Part shown: positions 1 through 7,905 of the stretch, one piece after another
Position numbering within the stretch: position 1 is the first letter of the stretch
Layout of the letters: every line of letters starts with the position of its first letter
Origin: Mediterranea massiliensis
Lineage (GTDB): Bacteria; Bacteroidota; Bacteroidia; Bacteroidales; Bacteroidaceae
DNA: 64,000 nucleotides
Direction: 5' to 3'
Assembly (NCBI RefSeq): GCF_900128475.1
Contig: NZ_LT635838.1
Location: forward strand, 312,536 to 376,535
Position numbers and translations under genes: made by a program
Notes under the pieces: model-generated
Database searches by the model: none
Seen by the model: the letters and a program-made list of their open reading frames with translations, nothing else
Told to the model about the DNA's origin: nothing

Positions 1-28
1 TTTTCAAGCAGAAGACGGCATACGAGAT
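1..28. other. Illumina P7 adapter at contig end
   Basis: Positions 5-28 are identical to the 24-base Illumina P7 flow-cell adapter, preceded by four T. Read on the minus strand this is the usual read-through pattern: insert, reverse complement of P7, then A residues. The kdsC frame runs straight into it. The three bases GAT at 26-28 could also be genomic. This is library or assembly contamination and should be trimmed. Confidence 0.97.
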
Positions 29-454
29 GTAGCGGGCCACGGCCTTCACCTCAGGCACGGCGTCATGTGGACAGCAGGGCAGGCCGCAGGTGCGCATCAC
101 CTCGAGGTCGGGGATGTCGTCGCCCACGTAAAGGATTTCCTCGTCGCACAGGCCGTAGCGGTCGCGGAAGTCGCAGTAATCGTGTATCTTGACGGAAGAA
201 CCCAGGTAGATGTTCTCCTCCTTCAGCCCCAGCGACAGGAAACGGCGGCGCACCGCCTCGGTCCGTCCGCCGGTAATGATGCCGAGCAGCACGCCCATCT
301 TGGCTGCCAGATGGAGCGAATAGCCGTCCTTGATGTTGACGGTACGCATGGGCTCGCCTTCAGGGCTCATGGGAATGACGTTTGCACTGAGCACGCCGTC
401 CACATCGAACAGCAAAGCCCGTATCTTCTTTAAATCATAATTGATGGTACTCAC
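29..454 (-). CDS. kdsC: KdsC-like HAD phosphatase (3' end missing)
   Basis: Likely 3-deoxy-D-manno-octulosonate 8-phosphate phosphatase, a cytoplasmic HAD-family enzyme that supplies KDO for the lipid A inner core. The translation from the GTG at 454 reads [15 protein letters not shown] and then the HAD motif DVDGVLS (nucleophile near residue 17), a Thr-Gly-Gly-Arg motif II, and GDDIPD near residue 115, which binds magnesium. GTG is chosen because a TAA stop lies just upstream in frame and no ATG fits. About 142 residues are present against roughly 170 for the family; the C-terminus is lost where the adapter begins. It lies downstream of a DUF2520 gene on the same strand, separated by a palindrome array. 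The family is clear; the exact substrate is inferred from family resemblance. Confidence 0.85.
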
Positions 455-477
455 GATGGTTTGATTCGTTTAATAGG

Positions 478-572
478 GTTTCACAAAAAGTTTCATCGGT
501 TGAAACCATTGGTTTCATTGCTTGAAACCGATAGTTTCATTGAATGAAACCAATGGTTTCTTTAAATGAAAC
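478..572. repeat. Palindrome array A, 22-bp period, 4 units
   Basis: Units start at 490, 512, 534 and 556, exactly 22 bases apart. Each is a 17-base palindrome: GTTTCA, five variable bases, TGAAAC (the last unit keeps only GTTTC/GAAAC). Five-base spacers separate them. A further GTTTC lies at 478. The spacers also make palindromes in the other register (GAAACCATTGGTTTC), so two alternative hairpin sets are possible. The array begins at the stop codon of the DUF2520 gene and fills most of the gap before kdsC. Confidence 0.95.
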
Positions 573-1360
573 TATGCCAACCGATGGATATCGTCACTGA
601 GCAGGCGGTAGAGCTGCTGCATTTCGGGCTCGTCGGCCAGAATGTCGAGGTGCTTGTCCATGACGCCCATGTCGTAGCGGACGGCCGGACCCGTCTGTGC
701 CAAGCGAGGCGACAGTTCGTGTACCTTGCGCGCCGTCTCGTCGATAAGGGGCAGCAGGACGTCGAAGGGCAGGTCGTGCTTCTGCAACAGCCGTTCGGCC
801 AGAGCATACATGTGGTTGGTGAAATTGCAGGTAAAGACAGCCGCCAGATGCAGGTTGCGCCGTTGTTCGGAAGTAGCTTCCAACACCTTGTGCGACAACG
901 CCGAGGCTATCTGCTTGAGGAAACGCACGTCTTCCTCCGTACGGCCTTCCACGAAAATGGGTATCTCGCGGAAATCCACCAGCCGCCGCTTGCTGAAGGT
1001 CTGCAAGGGATAGAACACGCCGTAGCGCTCTGCATGCCCCTGCCAGATGTCCATCGGGATGCTTCCGGCCGTATGCACCCAAAGGGCCTTCTCCCTGCCT
1101 GCCGTCAGCTGAGGCAAAAGCTCCGTCAGTGCATCGTCCTTGACCGACACCACGTAGAGTTGTGCATCGGTCGACACGCCTGACAGACTGGTCGTGTAGT
1201 CGGCCTCCACGGCCTGGGCCAGCGTACGGGCCGACTCCTCCGTGCGGCTGTATATCTGTACCACCCTAAATCCCTTCCGATAGAGCGCAACAGCCAGGTT
1301 GGTGGCCAGGTTACCCGCTCCGATGAAAACGACGGGTGTATCTTCTATGCTTCTTTTCAT
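572..1360 (-). CDS. DUF2520 / Rossmann-like NADP oxidoreductase
   Basis: A predicted cytoplasmic oxidoreductase of the F420-dependent-NADP-oxidoreductase-like plus DUF2520 architecture, about 262 residues. The N-terminus has a dinucleotide fold with the glycine motif GAGNLA at residues 14-19. The C-terminal half (LHLAAVFTCNFTNHMYALAE onward) is the helical DUF2520 domain. ATG at 1360 is preferred over an upstream TTG at 1384, because it leaves a 10-base gap to the preceding gene instead of an overlap. No substrate is known for the family. In Bacteroides it commonly sits beside kdsC, as here, and the genes are probably cotranscribed. The stop codon overlaps the first palindrome of array A. Confidence 0.85.
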   Translation of the reverse strand: MKRSIEDTPVVFIGAGNLATNLAVALYRKGFRVVQIYSRTEESARTLAQAVEADYTTSLSGVSTDAQLYVVSVKDDALTELLPQLTAGREKALWVHTAGSIPMDIWQGHAERYGVFYPLQTFSKRRLVDFREIPIFVEGRTEEDVRFLKQIASALSHKVLEATSEQRRNLHLAAVFTCNFTNHMYALAERLLQKHDLPFDVLLPLIDETARKVHELSPRLAQTGPAVRYDMGVMDKHLDILADEPEMQQLYRLLSDDIHRLA

Positions 1361-1370
1361 TGTCTTTGTG

Positions 1371-1706
1371 TTATCGGGTTGCAATAAAATAGAGAATGAT
1401 GCCTATGACCAGCAAGGCCAGCGGCAACAGATAGGCCGACATGGTACCCAGCAGAGCCGTGATCAAGCCAAAATTCAGTACCAGCCAGAGACCGGCCAGC
1501 ACCAGCCCTACCGACTTGTCGTGCTTTACGAACAGGAAGATGACGGCCGTATAAAGCAGGAAGTTGTCCTTCTGCATGACCCACGGCAGCCCCAGCGCCG
1601 CAAAGTGTACCAGCTTGTCCAGCAGGTAAAGTATGCCGAAGACCATCAGCGTGATACCGGTGGCCTTGTACGTATCCTTGTTGTTATTCGCCTTCGCCGC
1701 ACTCAC
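1371..1706 (-). CDS. Small integral membrane protein
   Basis: A 111-residue hypothetical protein with about four hydrophobic segments (near residues 15-32, 42-60, 65-82 and 88-108) and a hydrophilic, lysine- and asparagine-rich start. I recognise no family beyond short Bacteroidales membrane proteins. The start overlaps the end of the nitroreductase gene by 23 bases, and the stop is 10 bases before the DUF2520 gene. The four minus-strand genes therefore look like one operon. Confidence 0.75.
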   Translation of the reverse strand: MSAAKANNNKDTYKATGITLMVFGILYLLDKLVHFAALGLPWVMQKDNFLLYTAVIFLFVKHDKSVGLVLAGLWLVLNFGLITALLGTMSAYLLPLALLVIGIILYFIATR

Positions 1707-2244
1707 CGCCGTTTCCTCCGTATCTGTTCAGATGAATTTTCTCCCATTGCAGGTGCTCTTCGTTGAAAGGCTTGCGCTCCATGCCCTTATGGCCGATGGC
1801 AATGATGCTGAGCACCTGAAGCTGCAGGGGGATGTCCAGCACCTCGTGCACATATTCGTCCGACGAAACGCCGGGCGAGGCAAACCGCTCGCGCACCTGC
1901 ACCCAGCAACTTCCCAGCCCCAGGTCTTCGGCCTGCAACTGAAGGTAGATGGAAGCGATGGAGGCATCCTCAATCCATACATCGCTCGCCATGGGATCGG
2001 CCATGACCACCACTGCTAGCGCCGCATCGGCAATGAACTGCGAAGCCTGCTCCTTGCAGCAAGACAACTTCCGAAGCACCTCCTTGTCGTCTACCACCAC
2101 GAACTGCCAGGAGTTGCTACGCTTCGACGTAGGTGCCATCAGGGCCGCCTTCATCAGCGCCACCACTTCTTCCTGCGTCAGTTCCTCGTCCGTAAACTTG
2201 CGCATGCTGCGGCGGTTCTTTATCAAATCACTGAAACTTTCCAT
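1684..2244 (-). CDS. Nitroreductase-family FMN oxidoreductase
   Basis: A 186-residue flavoprotein of the nitroreductase superfamily, probably an NAD(P)H-dependent dimer in the cytoplasm. The N-terminal motif KNRRSMRKF (residues 9-17) is the usual FMN-phosphate contact region. It is followed by ALMAPTSKRSNSWQFVVV and, near residue 110, the GLGSCWVQ segment that is conserved in this family. It is the first gene of the minus-strand operon running toward kdsC. A TATCTTTG promoter box lies about 70 bases upstream (2313-2320). The physiological substrate cannot be told from sequence. Confidence 0.88.
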   Translation of the reverse strand: MESFSDLIKNRRSMRKFTDEELTQEEVVALMKAALMAPTSKRSNSWQFVVVDDKEVLRKLSCCKEQASQFIADAALAVVVMADPMASDVWIEDASIASIYLQLQAEDLGLGSCWVQVRERFASPGVSSDEYVHEVLDIPLQLQVLSIIAIGHKGMERKPFNEEHLQWEKIHLNRYGGNGGECGEGE

Positions 2245-2312
2245 GTCTGATTCTTATTGTTAGATGAGAAGAAGATAGGACCTTCTCCCCCGATTAAACT
2301 TGATAAACGTTG

Positions 2313-2341
2313 CAAAGATACGAGAATATTTTCTAAATTTG
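2313..2341. promoter_or_regulatory. Overlapping divergent promoter boxes
   Basis: CAAAGATA at 2313-2320 is the minus-strand TATCTTTG box for the nitroreductase operon. TAAATTTG at 2334-2341 matches TAnnTTTG on the plus strand for the acyltransferase. The plus-strand box ends only three bases before ATG 2345, which would make that transcript leaderless or nearly so. Confidence 0.55.
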
Positions 2342-2344
2342 CCG

Positions 2345-3334
2345 ATGATGCCTTTGAAACTGACGACATATCATGCGGGAAGTGACATCCCTCCCCTGCC
2401 GGGAAACGACACCTTCCACTCGACGACCCTGTTCCGCATCTACGAAGCGACGCCGGGATACAGGCCTCTGCTCATCGTGGCCAGTCTCGACGGACAGCCT
2501 GTAGCCCGCCTCTTGGCCGTCGTCAGGCGCAGTGTCCGCCTGTTTCCTCCCAGCATCATCCACCGATGTGAAATCTTCGGAAACGGAGAATACCTGACGG
2601 ACGGCATCGACCCCGAAGCCGTCTTCAGTGACATGCTCCAGCGGCTCACGGAAGAGGCACTCCGCGACTGTTTCCTCATCGAGTTCCGCAATCTGCCCGA
2701 CGCCCGCTTCGGTTACCGTTCGTTCCGCTCTTGCGGATACTTTCCCATCAACTGGCTCCGCGTCCGCAACTCCTTGCACGACACTGACCGCACCGAGGCA
2801 CGCTTCAGCCCCTCACGCATCCGGCAAGTCAGGAAAGGACTGAAAAACGGTGCCGAAGTGCGGGAAGCCCAAACCGGCGACGAGGTCAAGGCATTTGCCC
2901 ACATGCTCCACCACATCTATTCCTGGAAGATACGCCGCCACTTCCCCAGCCGGGAGTTCTTCGAACAGCTGGCCCTGCAGGCCACAGCTCCACAACGGCA
3001 AAGCCGCATCTTCATCGTCACCTACAAAGGCAGAATCATCGGCGGCAGCGCCTGTATCTACTCGGGCAACAATGCCTATCTATGGTTCTCGGGCGGCATG
3101 CGCAAGACCTATGCTCTGCAATACCCGGGCATACTGGCCGTATGGAAAGCCCTGGACGACGCCCGCCGCAGGGGCTACCGCCACTTGGAGTTTCTGGACG
3201 TGGGACTTCCGTTCCGCCCCCATAGCTACCGCGAATTTGTACTCCGCTTCGGCGGAAAACAAATCAGCACCCGGCGTTGGTTCCGCTTCCGCTGGAAGTG
3301 GCTCAACCGGGTGCTGACCTGGATTTACGAATAA
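2345..3334 (+). CDS. FemAB/BioF2-like GNAT acyltransferase
   Basis: About 329 residues from ATG 2345; a second ATG follows at 2348. The upstream TTG at 2300 would place a likely promoter box inside the coding region, so it is rejected. The C-terminal half resembles the BioF2-like acetyltransferase fold of FemAB/GNAT proteins. It has basic residues around SRIRQVRKGLKNG, the strand IFIVTYKGRIIGGSACIY, then YLWFSGGM and LEFLDVGLPFRP near the end. Such proteins transfer acyl or aminoacyl groups to cell-wall or polysaccharide precursors; the substrate here is unknown. It stands alone, divergent from the nitroreductase operon and convergent with susG, with only eight bases between the stop codons. 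Confidence 0.75.
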   Translation: MMPLKLTTYHAGSDIPPLPGNDTFHSTTLFRIYEATPGYRPLLIVASLDGQPVARLLAVVRRSVRLFPPSIIHRCEIFGNGEYLTDGIDPEAVFSDMLQRLTEEALRDCFLIEFRNLPDARFGYRSFRSCGYFPINWLRVRNSLHDTDRTEARFSPSRIRQVRKGLKNGAEVREAQTGDEVKAFAHMLHHIYSWKIRRHFPSREFFEQLALQATAPQRQSRIFIVTYKGRIIGGSACIYSGNNAYLWFSGGMRKTYALQYPGILAVWKALDDARRRGYRHLEFLDVGLPFRPHSYREFVLRFGGKQISTRRWFRFRWKWLNRVLTWIYE

Positions 3335-3342
3335 CCGTCAAT

Positions 3343-5427
3343 CTACTTCACTTTGAATACCACCGAAGAATAGGCGCCCAACTTCACCAGCGTCTTCCCC
3401 TCTTCGACAGCCTGCTCCGCATGGCCCGACACGGCCACGGCTTTTTCCACTTCGTCGGTCAGCGGAAACTCCACTTCCACTCCTCCAAAGTTATGGAATA
3501 CAAGCATCTTTTCTTCGCCCTTCGTCATGTACCACGCTGCCAACGACTGGTAGGACTTGTTCGTTTCATTGTAGACAGCATGTCGGCTCATGATTCCTTC
3601 GGCCAAAGCCGGATAGGTGTTGCGCAGGCGTGTAAAGGTGAGGTAGGTGTTCAGCAACGAGCTTTCGTCCTCCTGCTGCTCGGCTACGGACTTCACCGAC
3701 GAAGCCACGCCAGCATCCACCTTGCCGGTATAGGCAGTGGTATAGCTGTCGCCCCACAACATCGGGCCGCGCACATATTCGTCGCCCTTTTCCTTGGTGC
3801 CATACAACCCCAACTCTTCACCATAATATATATAAGGCGAACCGGCCGCCGTCAGCAATACCGCAGCCGCCAGCCTGCACTTGTCGGCCGACTTGCCCAA
3901 CTTGGACGCCGTACGGTCTTCATCGTGGTTGGACAGCTTCGTCGCTTCGATATAGTCACTGCGATAGGATGCATATTCCTGCTGGTAGCCCATAATATCC
4001 TTGGCGAAGTAGCAGCCGGTAGCATTGTTGATGGCCCACTCCAGCCGGTACCAGAACGAGAAATCGAACAAGGCAGGAAGACCGGCATAATAAGGCGCTA
4101 CCTCGTTGTGTTCCGAAAGCACCTCACCCACCATATAGAAATTATCCGTCTTTCCCGTTAGCTTGTAATACGCATTCATATCGTTATAGAACGTATTCAG
4201 GAAACGGGGATTTTCATCGGACGTAGCATTGTGGTAGATGTGTTTCACGGCATCCAGACGCAATCCGTCCACGCCTTTGTCCACCCAACCTTTGGCAGCA
4301 TCGGTCATGGCAAGATACGTCGGATTGGCAGACACGGCATCCACCTTACCATAATTCAAATCAGCAAACCAATCTGTACAGAAGTGCGAATGATAGTACC
4401 AAAGGTTCATTGATTCAAACAGGATATCGGCAGCTGTCTTGTTGTCCAACGCAAACGGTTCGCCCAGCTTCACTTTGGCAGACTTGGACGACGCACCGTA
4501 TTTCGTACCGCCGTCCCAAGTCGTATTGCTGGTACGTATCAGGAACCCCCAGGACGAAGCAAAGTCTACCGTCAGGTCGTAGATTCCGTTTCCACGGTCA
4601 TAGAATTTCTTGCAGACCTCATTACCATAATACAGATACTTGGCACCGGCGGTACTTGTATCGGGATTATCGTCATCCGGCGTCTCTGCCTGGGTTACCG
4701 TCACCGTGGGACGAGCCGCATCCGACCAGTCGAGCACAAACTTGTAACACCCCGTCATTTCGTCATCAGCCGAAGTCGTTGAAAACCATTCGCCCGCATT
4801 GTATCCGCCTGCCCCTTCCGTAGCAATCATGGGAATCCTACCAGCCGCAATATCAGCTGCCGGATCCTGTGAGAAGACATAATAGTCCCGATATTCACTC
4901 TCGGGCGATGCCTTGGCACTGACAAACCACGGATGGTCCTTACCGGTATGGTTCATCACATAGTCCAGATAGACCTTGATGTTCCGCTGATGCGCTTCCG
5001 CCACCAGGCGTTCAAAGTCGGCCATCGTTCCATATTGAGGATTGACCGCTGTATAGTCCGTCACGTCATATCCATGATACGACATGGCCGGGTGAATGGG
5101 CGAAAGCCAAATAGCCCCTACTCCCATCTGCTGCAGATAGTCCAGCTTGGCAGTGACCCCATTGAAGTCGCCAAATCCGTCTCCGTCACTATCCGCAAAA
5201 GAATATACCAAGAGCTGATATGAGATATCAGCCCGCTTCTGGTTGTCCCAGGTGTCGGGAGTTGCGATGACAGAAGACCATTCGGTCGGTGTCGGTTCAG
5301 GGTCGGGTTCGGGAGTTGGTTCAGGAATGGGATTATTGCTGTCCGAACAAGATACAAATCCTAATACCAGTAAACTTATTAAAGAGAGAATAAAAAATCT
5401 ATCGCTAAATCTCAACAAATAATGCAT
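3343..5427 (-). CDS. susG: SusG-like GH13 alpha-amylase lipoprotein
   Basis: A surface lipoprotein that cleaves alpha-1,4-glucan into maltooligosaccharides. It has a signal peptide with lipobox cysteine C27, a proline- and glutamate-rich linker, then the GH13 barrel. The catalytic residues are visible as D392 (GLRLDAVKH), E435 (MVGEVLSEH) and D502 (LSNHDEDR). These are offset by four from the SusG residues I recall as D388, E431 and D498. An insertion at about residues 220-338, rich in aromatic residues, matches the position of the starch-binding CBM58 module in SusG. The length, 694 residues, fits the family. It is the last gene of the susC-susD-SusE/F-like operon. A 160-base gap holding a large hairpin separates it from the gene upstream. 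Confidence 0.95.
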   Translation of the reverse strand: MHYLLRFSDRFFILSLISLLVLGFVSCSDSNNPIPEPTPEPDPEPTPTEWSSVIATPDTWDNQKRADISYQLLVYSFADSDGDGFGDFNGVTAKLDYLQQMGVGAIWLSPIHPAMSYHGYDVTDYTAVNPQYGTMADFERLVAEAHQRNIKVYLDYVMNHTGKDHPWFVSAKASPESEYRDYYVFSQDPAADIAAGRIPMIATEGAGGYNAGEWFSTTSADDEMTGCYKFVLDWSDAARPTVTVTQAETPDDDNPDTSTAGAKYLYYGNEVCKKFYDRGNGIYDLTVDFASSWGFLIRTSNTTWDGGTKYGASSKSAKVKLGEPFALDNKTAADILFESMNLWYYHSHFCTDWFADLNYGKVDAVSANPTYLAMTDAAKGWVDKGVDGLRLDAVKHIYHNATSDENPRFLNTFYNDMNAYYKLTGKTDNFYMVGEVLSEHNEVAPYYAGLPALFDFSFWYRLEWAINNATGCYFAKDIMGYQQEYASYRSDYIEATKLSNHDEDRTASKLGKSADKCRLAAAVLLTAAGSPYIYYGEELGLYGTKEKGDEYVRGPMLWGDSYTTAYTGKVDAGVASSVKSVAEQQEDESSLLNTYLTFTRLRNTYPALAEGIMSRHAVYNETNKSYQSLAAWYMTKGEEKMLVFHNFGGVEVEFPLTDEVEKAVAVSGHAEQAVEEGKTLVKLGAYSSVVFKVK

Positions 5428-5482
5428 GACAATCTACTCCATTGGGTTATTAGGTAAATAAAAAAATCCAAAGTAAAACAGA

Positions 5483-5553
5483 AAATCCACTGGACAAAGA
5501 CATATCCTCAAGAAAGACAAAGATTCTTGCAGAATATCCTTTCCCCAGTGGAT
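5483..5553 (-). promoter_or_regulatory. Intercistronic hairpin before susG
   Basis: AATCCACTGG (5483-5492) pairs perfectly with CCAGTGGATT (5544-5553). A second hairpin, CAAGAA/TTCTTG, lies within the loop. On the minus strand the outer stem is followed by TTTCTGTTTT, so partial termination or RNA processing that sets the susG level is possible. This is inferred from structure only. Confidence 0.5.
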
Positions 5554-5588
5554 TCTACCAAATTACATCAAAATCCAGACATAATTTG

Positions 5589-6617
5589 TCAATTCTTGGT
5601 CAGAGTACAATAAATATTATCAGAAGCACTTCGAGTCATATATACAGTAATCGTGTAGTTTCCTGCTTCTTCTACTGCAATATCAGATCCATCTTGAGCC
5701 AGATTGCTGACATCACCACCTAAATTGATATTCCAATCACCGTTAGCTCGGAATTTAAACTTTCCAGCACCCAAGTTGGTAGTCACACTCCAAGTAGCAT
5801 CTGTTGCATTATACACCAATGGTGTATCAGTATTCCATCCACCAACAGTTGCATCACCAATGATTCCCCAAGTGGTAGCAGTTACCTTAAGTGCTCCCGT
5901 TGCTACATCGGCAACAATATAATAAAATGCAGGAGTAGCTACATTAAAGTTGGTTCCTTCGCCAAGAGTTATTTCGGGACTATAAGTAGAGAAATCATTA
6001 TAGTTATATTCACCATCTGCCCAACTTGCATCGCGGCTCTTATTGAACTTAAAGTCACCATCCAGATAACTAAAGCCCGTATACAATCCATCGAAATTGA
6101 GAGAACGCAATGCCGGAGCATTAGAAGTATTCCATCCTTGATGATTACCAGGCAAATAAATGAATTCTGTGAAATCAACGGATAATGTCACCTTTAACTC
6201 TATAGACGTTGTAGCTTTCATAACAGATTCTCCCGCAGAAATAAAGGCACTCAACGAACTCGAGATGGTACGTTCGACAGGAGCCTGACCAAACAATGAA
6301 ACCACCGCATCCGTCAATTCTGAAACGTTTGCCTTACCTTCCAAACTTACAGGCAAATTATAAGTCCCCTCCAACAGTAATTCATAGGAAGAAACCACAT
6401 CAGATTCTCCCATGGTTACAGACGGTGTAAACAATACAATAGAATCAGCAGTGACATCCGCCATATTTATAGGATCAACAGCCACGGCAGACAAAGAAAC
6501 GTTTCTGCCTTCTTCCTGTTCAAAACCTTGTGGCGCAGCCCAATCTGTATAATCACCCTTACATCCCACAAAAGTAAGGACCAAGAGGAACAAACAATAT
6601 AAAGCTTTCTTTTTCAT
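5589..6617 (-). CDS. SusE/SusF-like starch-binding lipoprotein (distal)
   Basis: A 342-residue predicted outer-membrane surface lipoprotein (MKKKALYCLFLLVLTFVGC, lipid on Cys19). After an N-terminal Ig-like region it has two CBM-like repeats with the SusE/F pattern. One is around IYLPGNHQGWNTSNAPALRS; the other is around WGIIGDATVGGWNTDTPLVY and KFKFRANGDWNINLGG. The tryptophans in these segments fit glucan stacking. By position it replaces SusF, but it is shorter than the 485 residues I recall for B. thetaiotaomicron SusF. It most likely binds starch at the cell surface for SusG and SusC/D. It has no catalytic residues. The assignment rests on motif resemblance and operon position. Confidence 0.85.
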   Translation of the reverse strand: MKKKALYCLFLLVLTFVGCKGDYTDWAAPQGFEQEEGRNVSLSAVAVDPINMADVTADSIVLFTPSVTMGESDVVSSYELLLEGTYNLPVSLEGKANVSELTDAVVSLFGQAPVERTISSSLSAFISAGESVMKATTSIELKVTLSVDFTEFIYLPGNHQGWNTSNAPALRSLNFDGLYTGFSYLDGDFKFNKSRDASWADGEYNYNDFSTYSPEITLGEGTNFNVATPAFYYIVADVATGALKVTATTWGIIGDATVGGWNTDTPLVYNATDATWSVTTNLGAGKFKFRANGDWNINLGGDVSNLAQDGSDIAVEEAGNYTITVYMTRSASDNIYCTLTKN

Positions 6618-6648
6618 AATACTAAAAAAATTATATTTTCCGAGTGGA

Positions 6649-6677
6649 GGGATGTGCCATCAACTTCGGCACATCCC
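6649..6677 (-). promoter_or_regulatory. Intercistronic hairpin between SusE/F-like genes
   Basis: GGGATGTGCC (6649-6658) and GGCACATCCC (6668-6677) form a perfect 10-bp stem with a nine-base loop. No T run follows directly on the minus strand, so RNA stabilization or processing is more likely than full termination. Confidence 0.55.
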
Positions 6678-6688
6678 ACCATCTCACA

Positions 6689-7885
6689 TCAATCTAAGGA
6701 ATAAAAGTAATAGAAGCCATTAATATCATTGAAAATAACATTATACCGGCCGGCTGGAATGGAGATATTGGCACCACCATTGGATCCGATACCATACGGG
6801 AAACTTGTTCCTCCCCAGTTAACACCCCAACCGTCAGCACTACCACCTTCGCCAGGACCTACTTTGAATTTAGCGGTTGTATCTCCAGAAGTTGCATCCA
6901 ATTCATACTTCCAAACATGATTGTTCATGCCTTCCACGGTATTTACCGGAGACATTGCAACATCAGTCCATCCGTTAAAATCACCTTGCATCATGATATG
7001 ATAAACGTCTGGAGCCTCCACCGCCTCAATTGTCAATACATCTGTAGCTGTATTCAACTTGATTGAATAATAGCCACTTGTTGCCACCTGCAAGTTCGAA
7101 GAACCACCATCATTCTTCACAGGACTGTCAATACCTGCAGCAGAAGAATTACCCCATTGATTATCCCAGCTGCCCGGGGTCTTGATCAATTTAAAGCCTT
7201 TGCCTGCCAGGAAGTAACCGGTAAAGATAATTTCTCCCTGACCGGTAGTTGCATTATATTCATATCCGTCCACGATAGACATCGGTATCAATGATACGCC
7301 AATATTTCCGGGACCATCATTTCCCCACGTACCGTCACCGATGCAATCGCCAACCAGATACCAAATCTCTGGCTCAGCATTCACAACAGGCATATAATAG
7401 GGGAACACAGACAACGCAATGGAGTTCGAATAACACTGGTAACCAGAAGTCAATGTGGCTCTTAAACGAATGTAAATCTTCACTGCTTCTTTGGGGACAG
7501 TTTCTTCATCATATCCACCCAGCTGCATAATCGCCCGATCAATCTGCGAAGTTTCCACACCAAATTCACAAGTAGACGAATTACCATTCAGCTCTACATA
7601 AGTAGCCTCCGACTCTTCCGTCGCGTCATTCCATTTATCGGTCATTGATACCTGTGCATAATAAGTGACAGCTGCAGTATAACCATAATCAGGTTGTTTA
7701 TAAGTCAATTGTATATACGAGGATTTCTCCAGATCATATACATTACCACTCAATGCAGGTGTATTCAATTCAAATGTATCAGGCTGCTGGACAATGGGAT
7801 TGGAATCATTATCGTCTTCACAGGCTGTGAACAGACTCAAGCCTATCCCCAGAAACAATCCAGCCAATATATTAAACTTTTTCAT
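6689..7885 (-). CDS. SusE-like starch-binding lipoprotein (proximal)
   Basis: A 398-residue predicted surface lipoprotein (MKKFNILAGLFLGIGLSLFTAC, lipid on Cys22). It resembles SusE in length and layout: an N-terminal Ig-like domain (residues 35-165, LNTPALSGNVYDLEKSS onward) followed by two CBM-like domains. The first contains YLVGDCIGDGTWGNDGPGN, the second MMQGDFNGWTDVAMSP. It follows susD by 20 bases, the usual susE position. Its role would be to hold alpha-glucan at the outer membrane. The fold is recognised from motifs, and starch specificity is inferred from the neighbouring SusG. Confidence 0.87.
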   Translation of the reverse strand: MKKFNILAGLFLGIGLSLFTACEDDNDSNPIVQQPDTFELNTPALSGNVYDLEKSSYIQLTYKQPDYGYTAAVTYYAQVSMTDKWNDATEESEATYVELNGNSSTCEFGVETSQIDRAIMQLGGYDEETVPKEAVKIYIRLRATLTSGYQCYSNSIALSVFPYYMPVVNAEPEIWYLVGDCIGDGTWGNDGPGNIGVSLIPMSIVDGYEYNATTGQGEIIFTGYFLAGKGFKLIKTPGSWDNQWGNSSAAGIDSPVKNDGGSSNLQVATSGYYSIKLNTATDVLTIEAVEAPDVYHIMMQGDFNGWTDVAMSPVNTVEGMNNHVWKYELDATSGDTTAKFKVGPGEGGSADGWGVNWGGTSFPYGIGSNGGANISIPAGRYNVIFNDINGFYYFYSLD

Positions 7886-7905
7886 ACTTTATTCATTTTA
7901 ATAAA

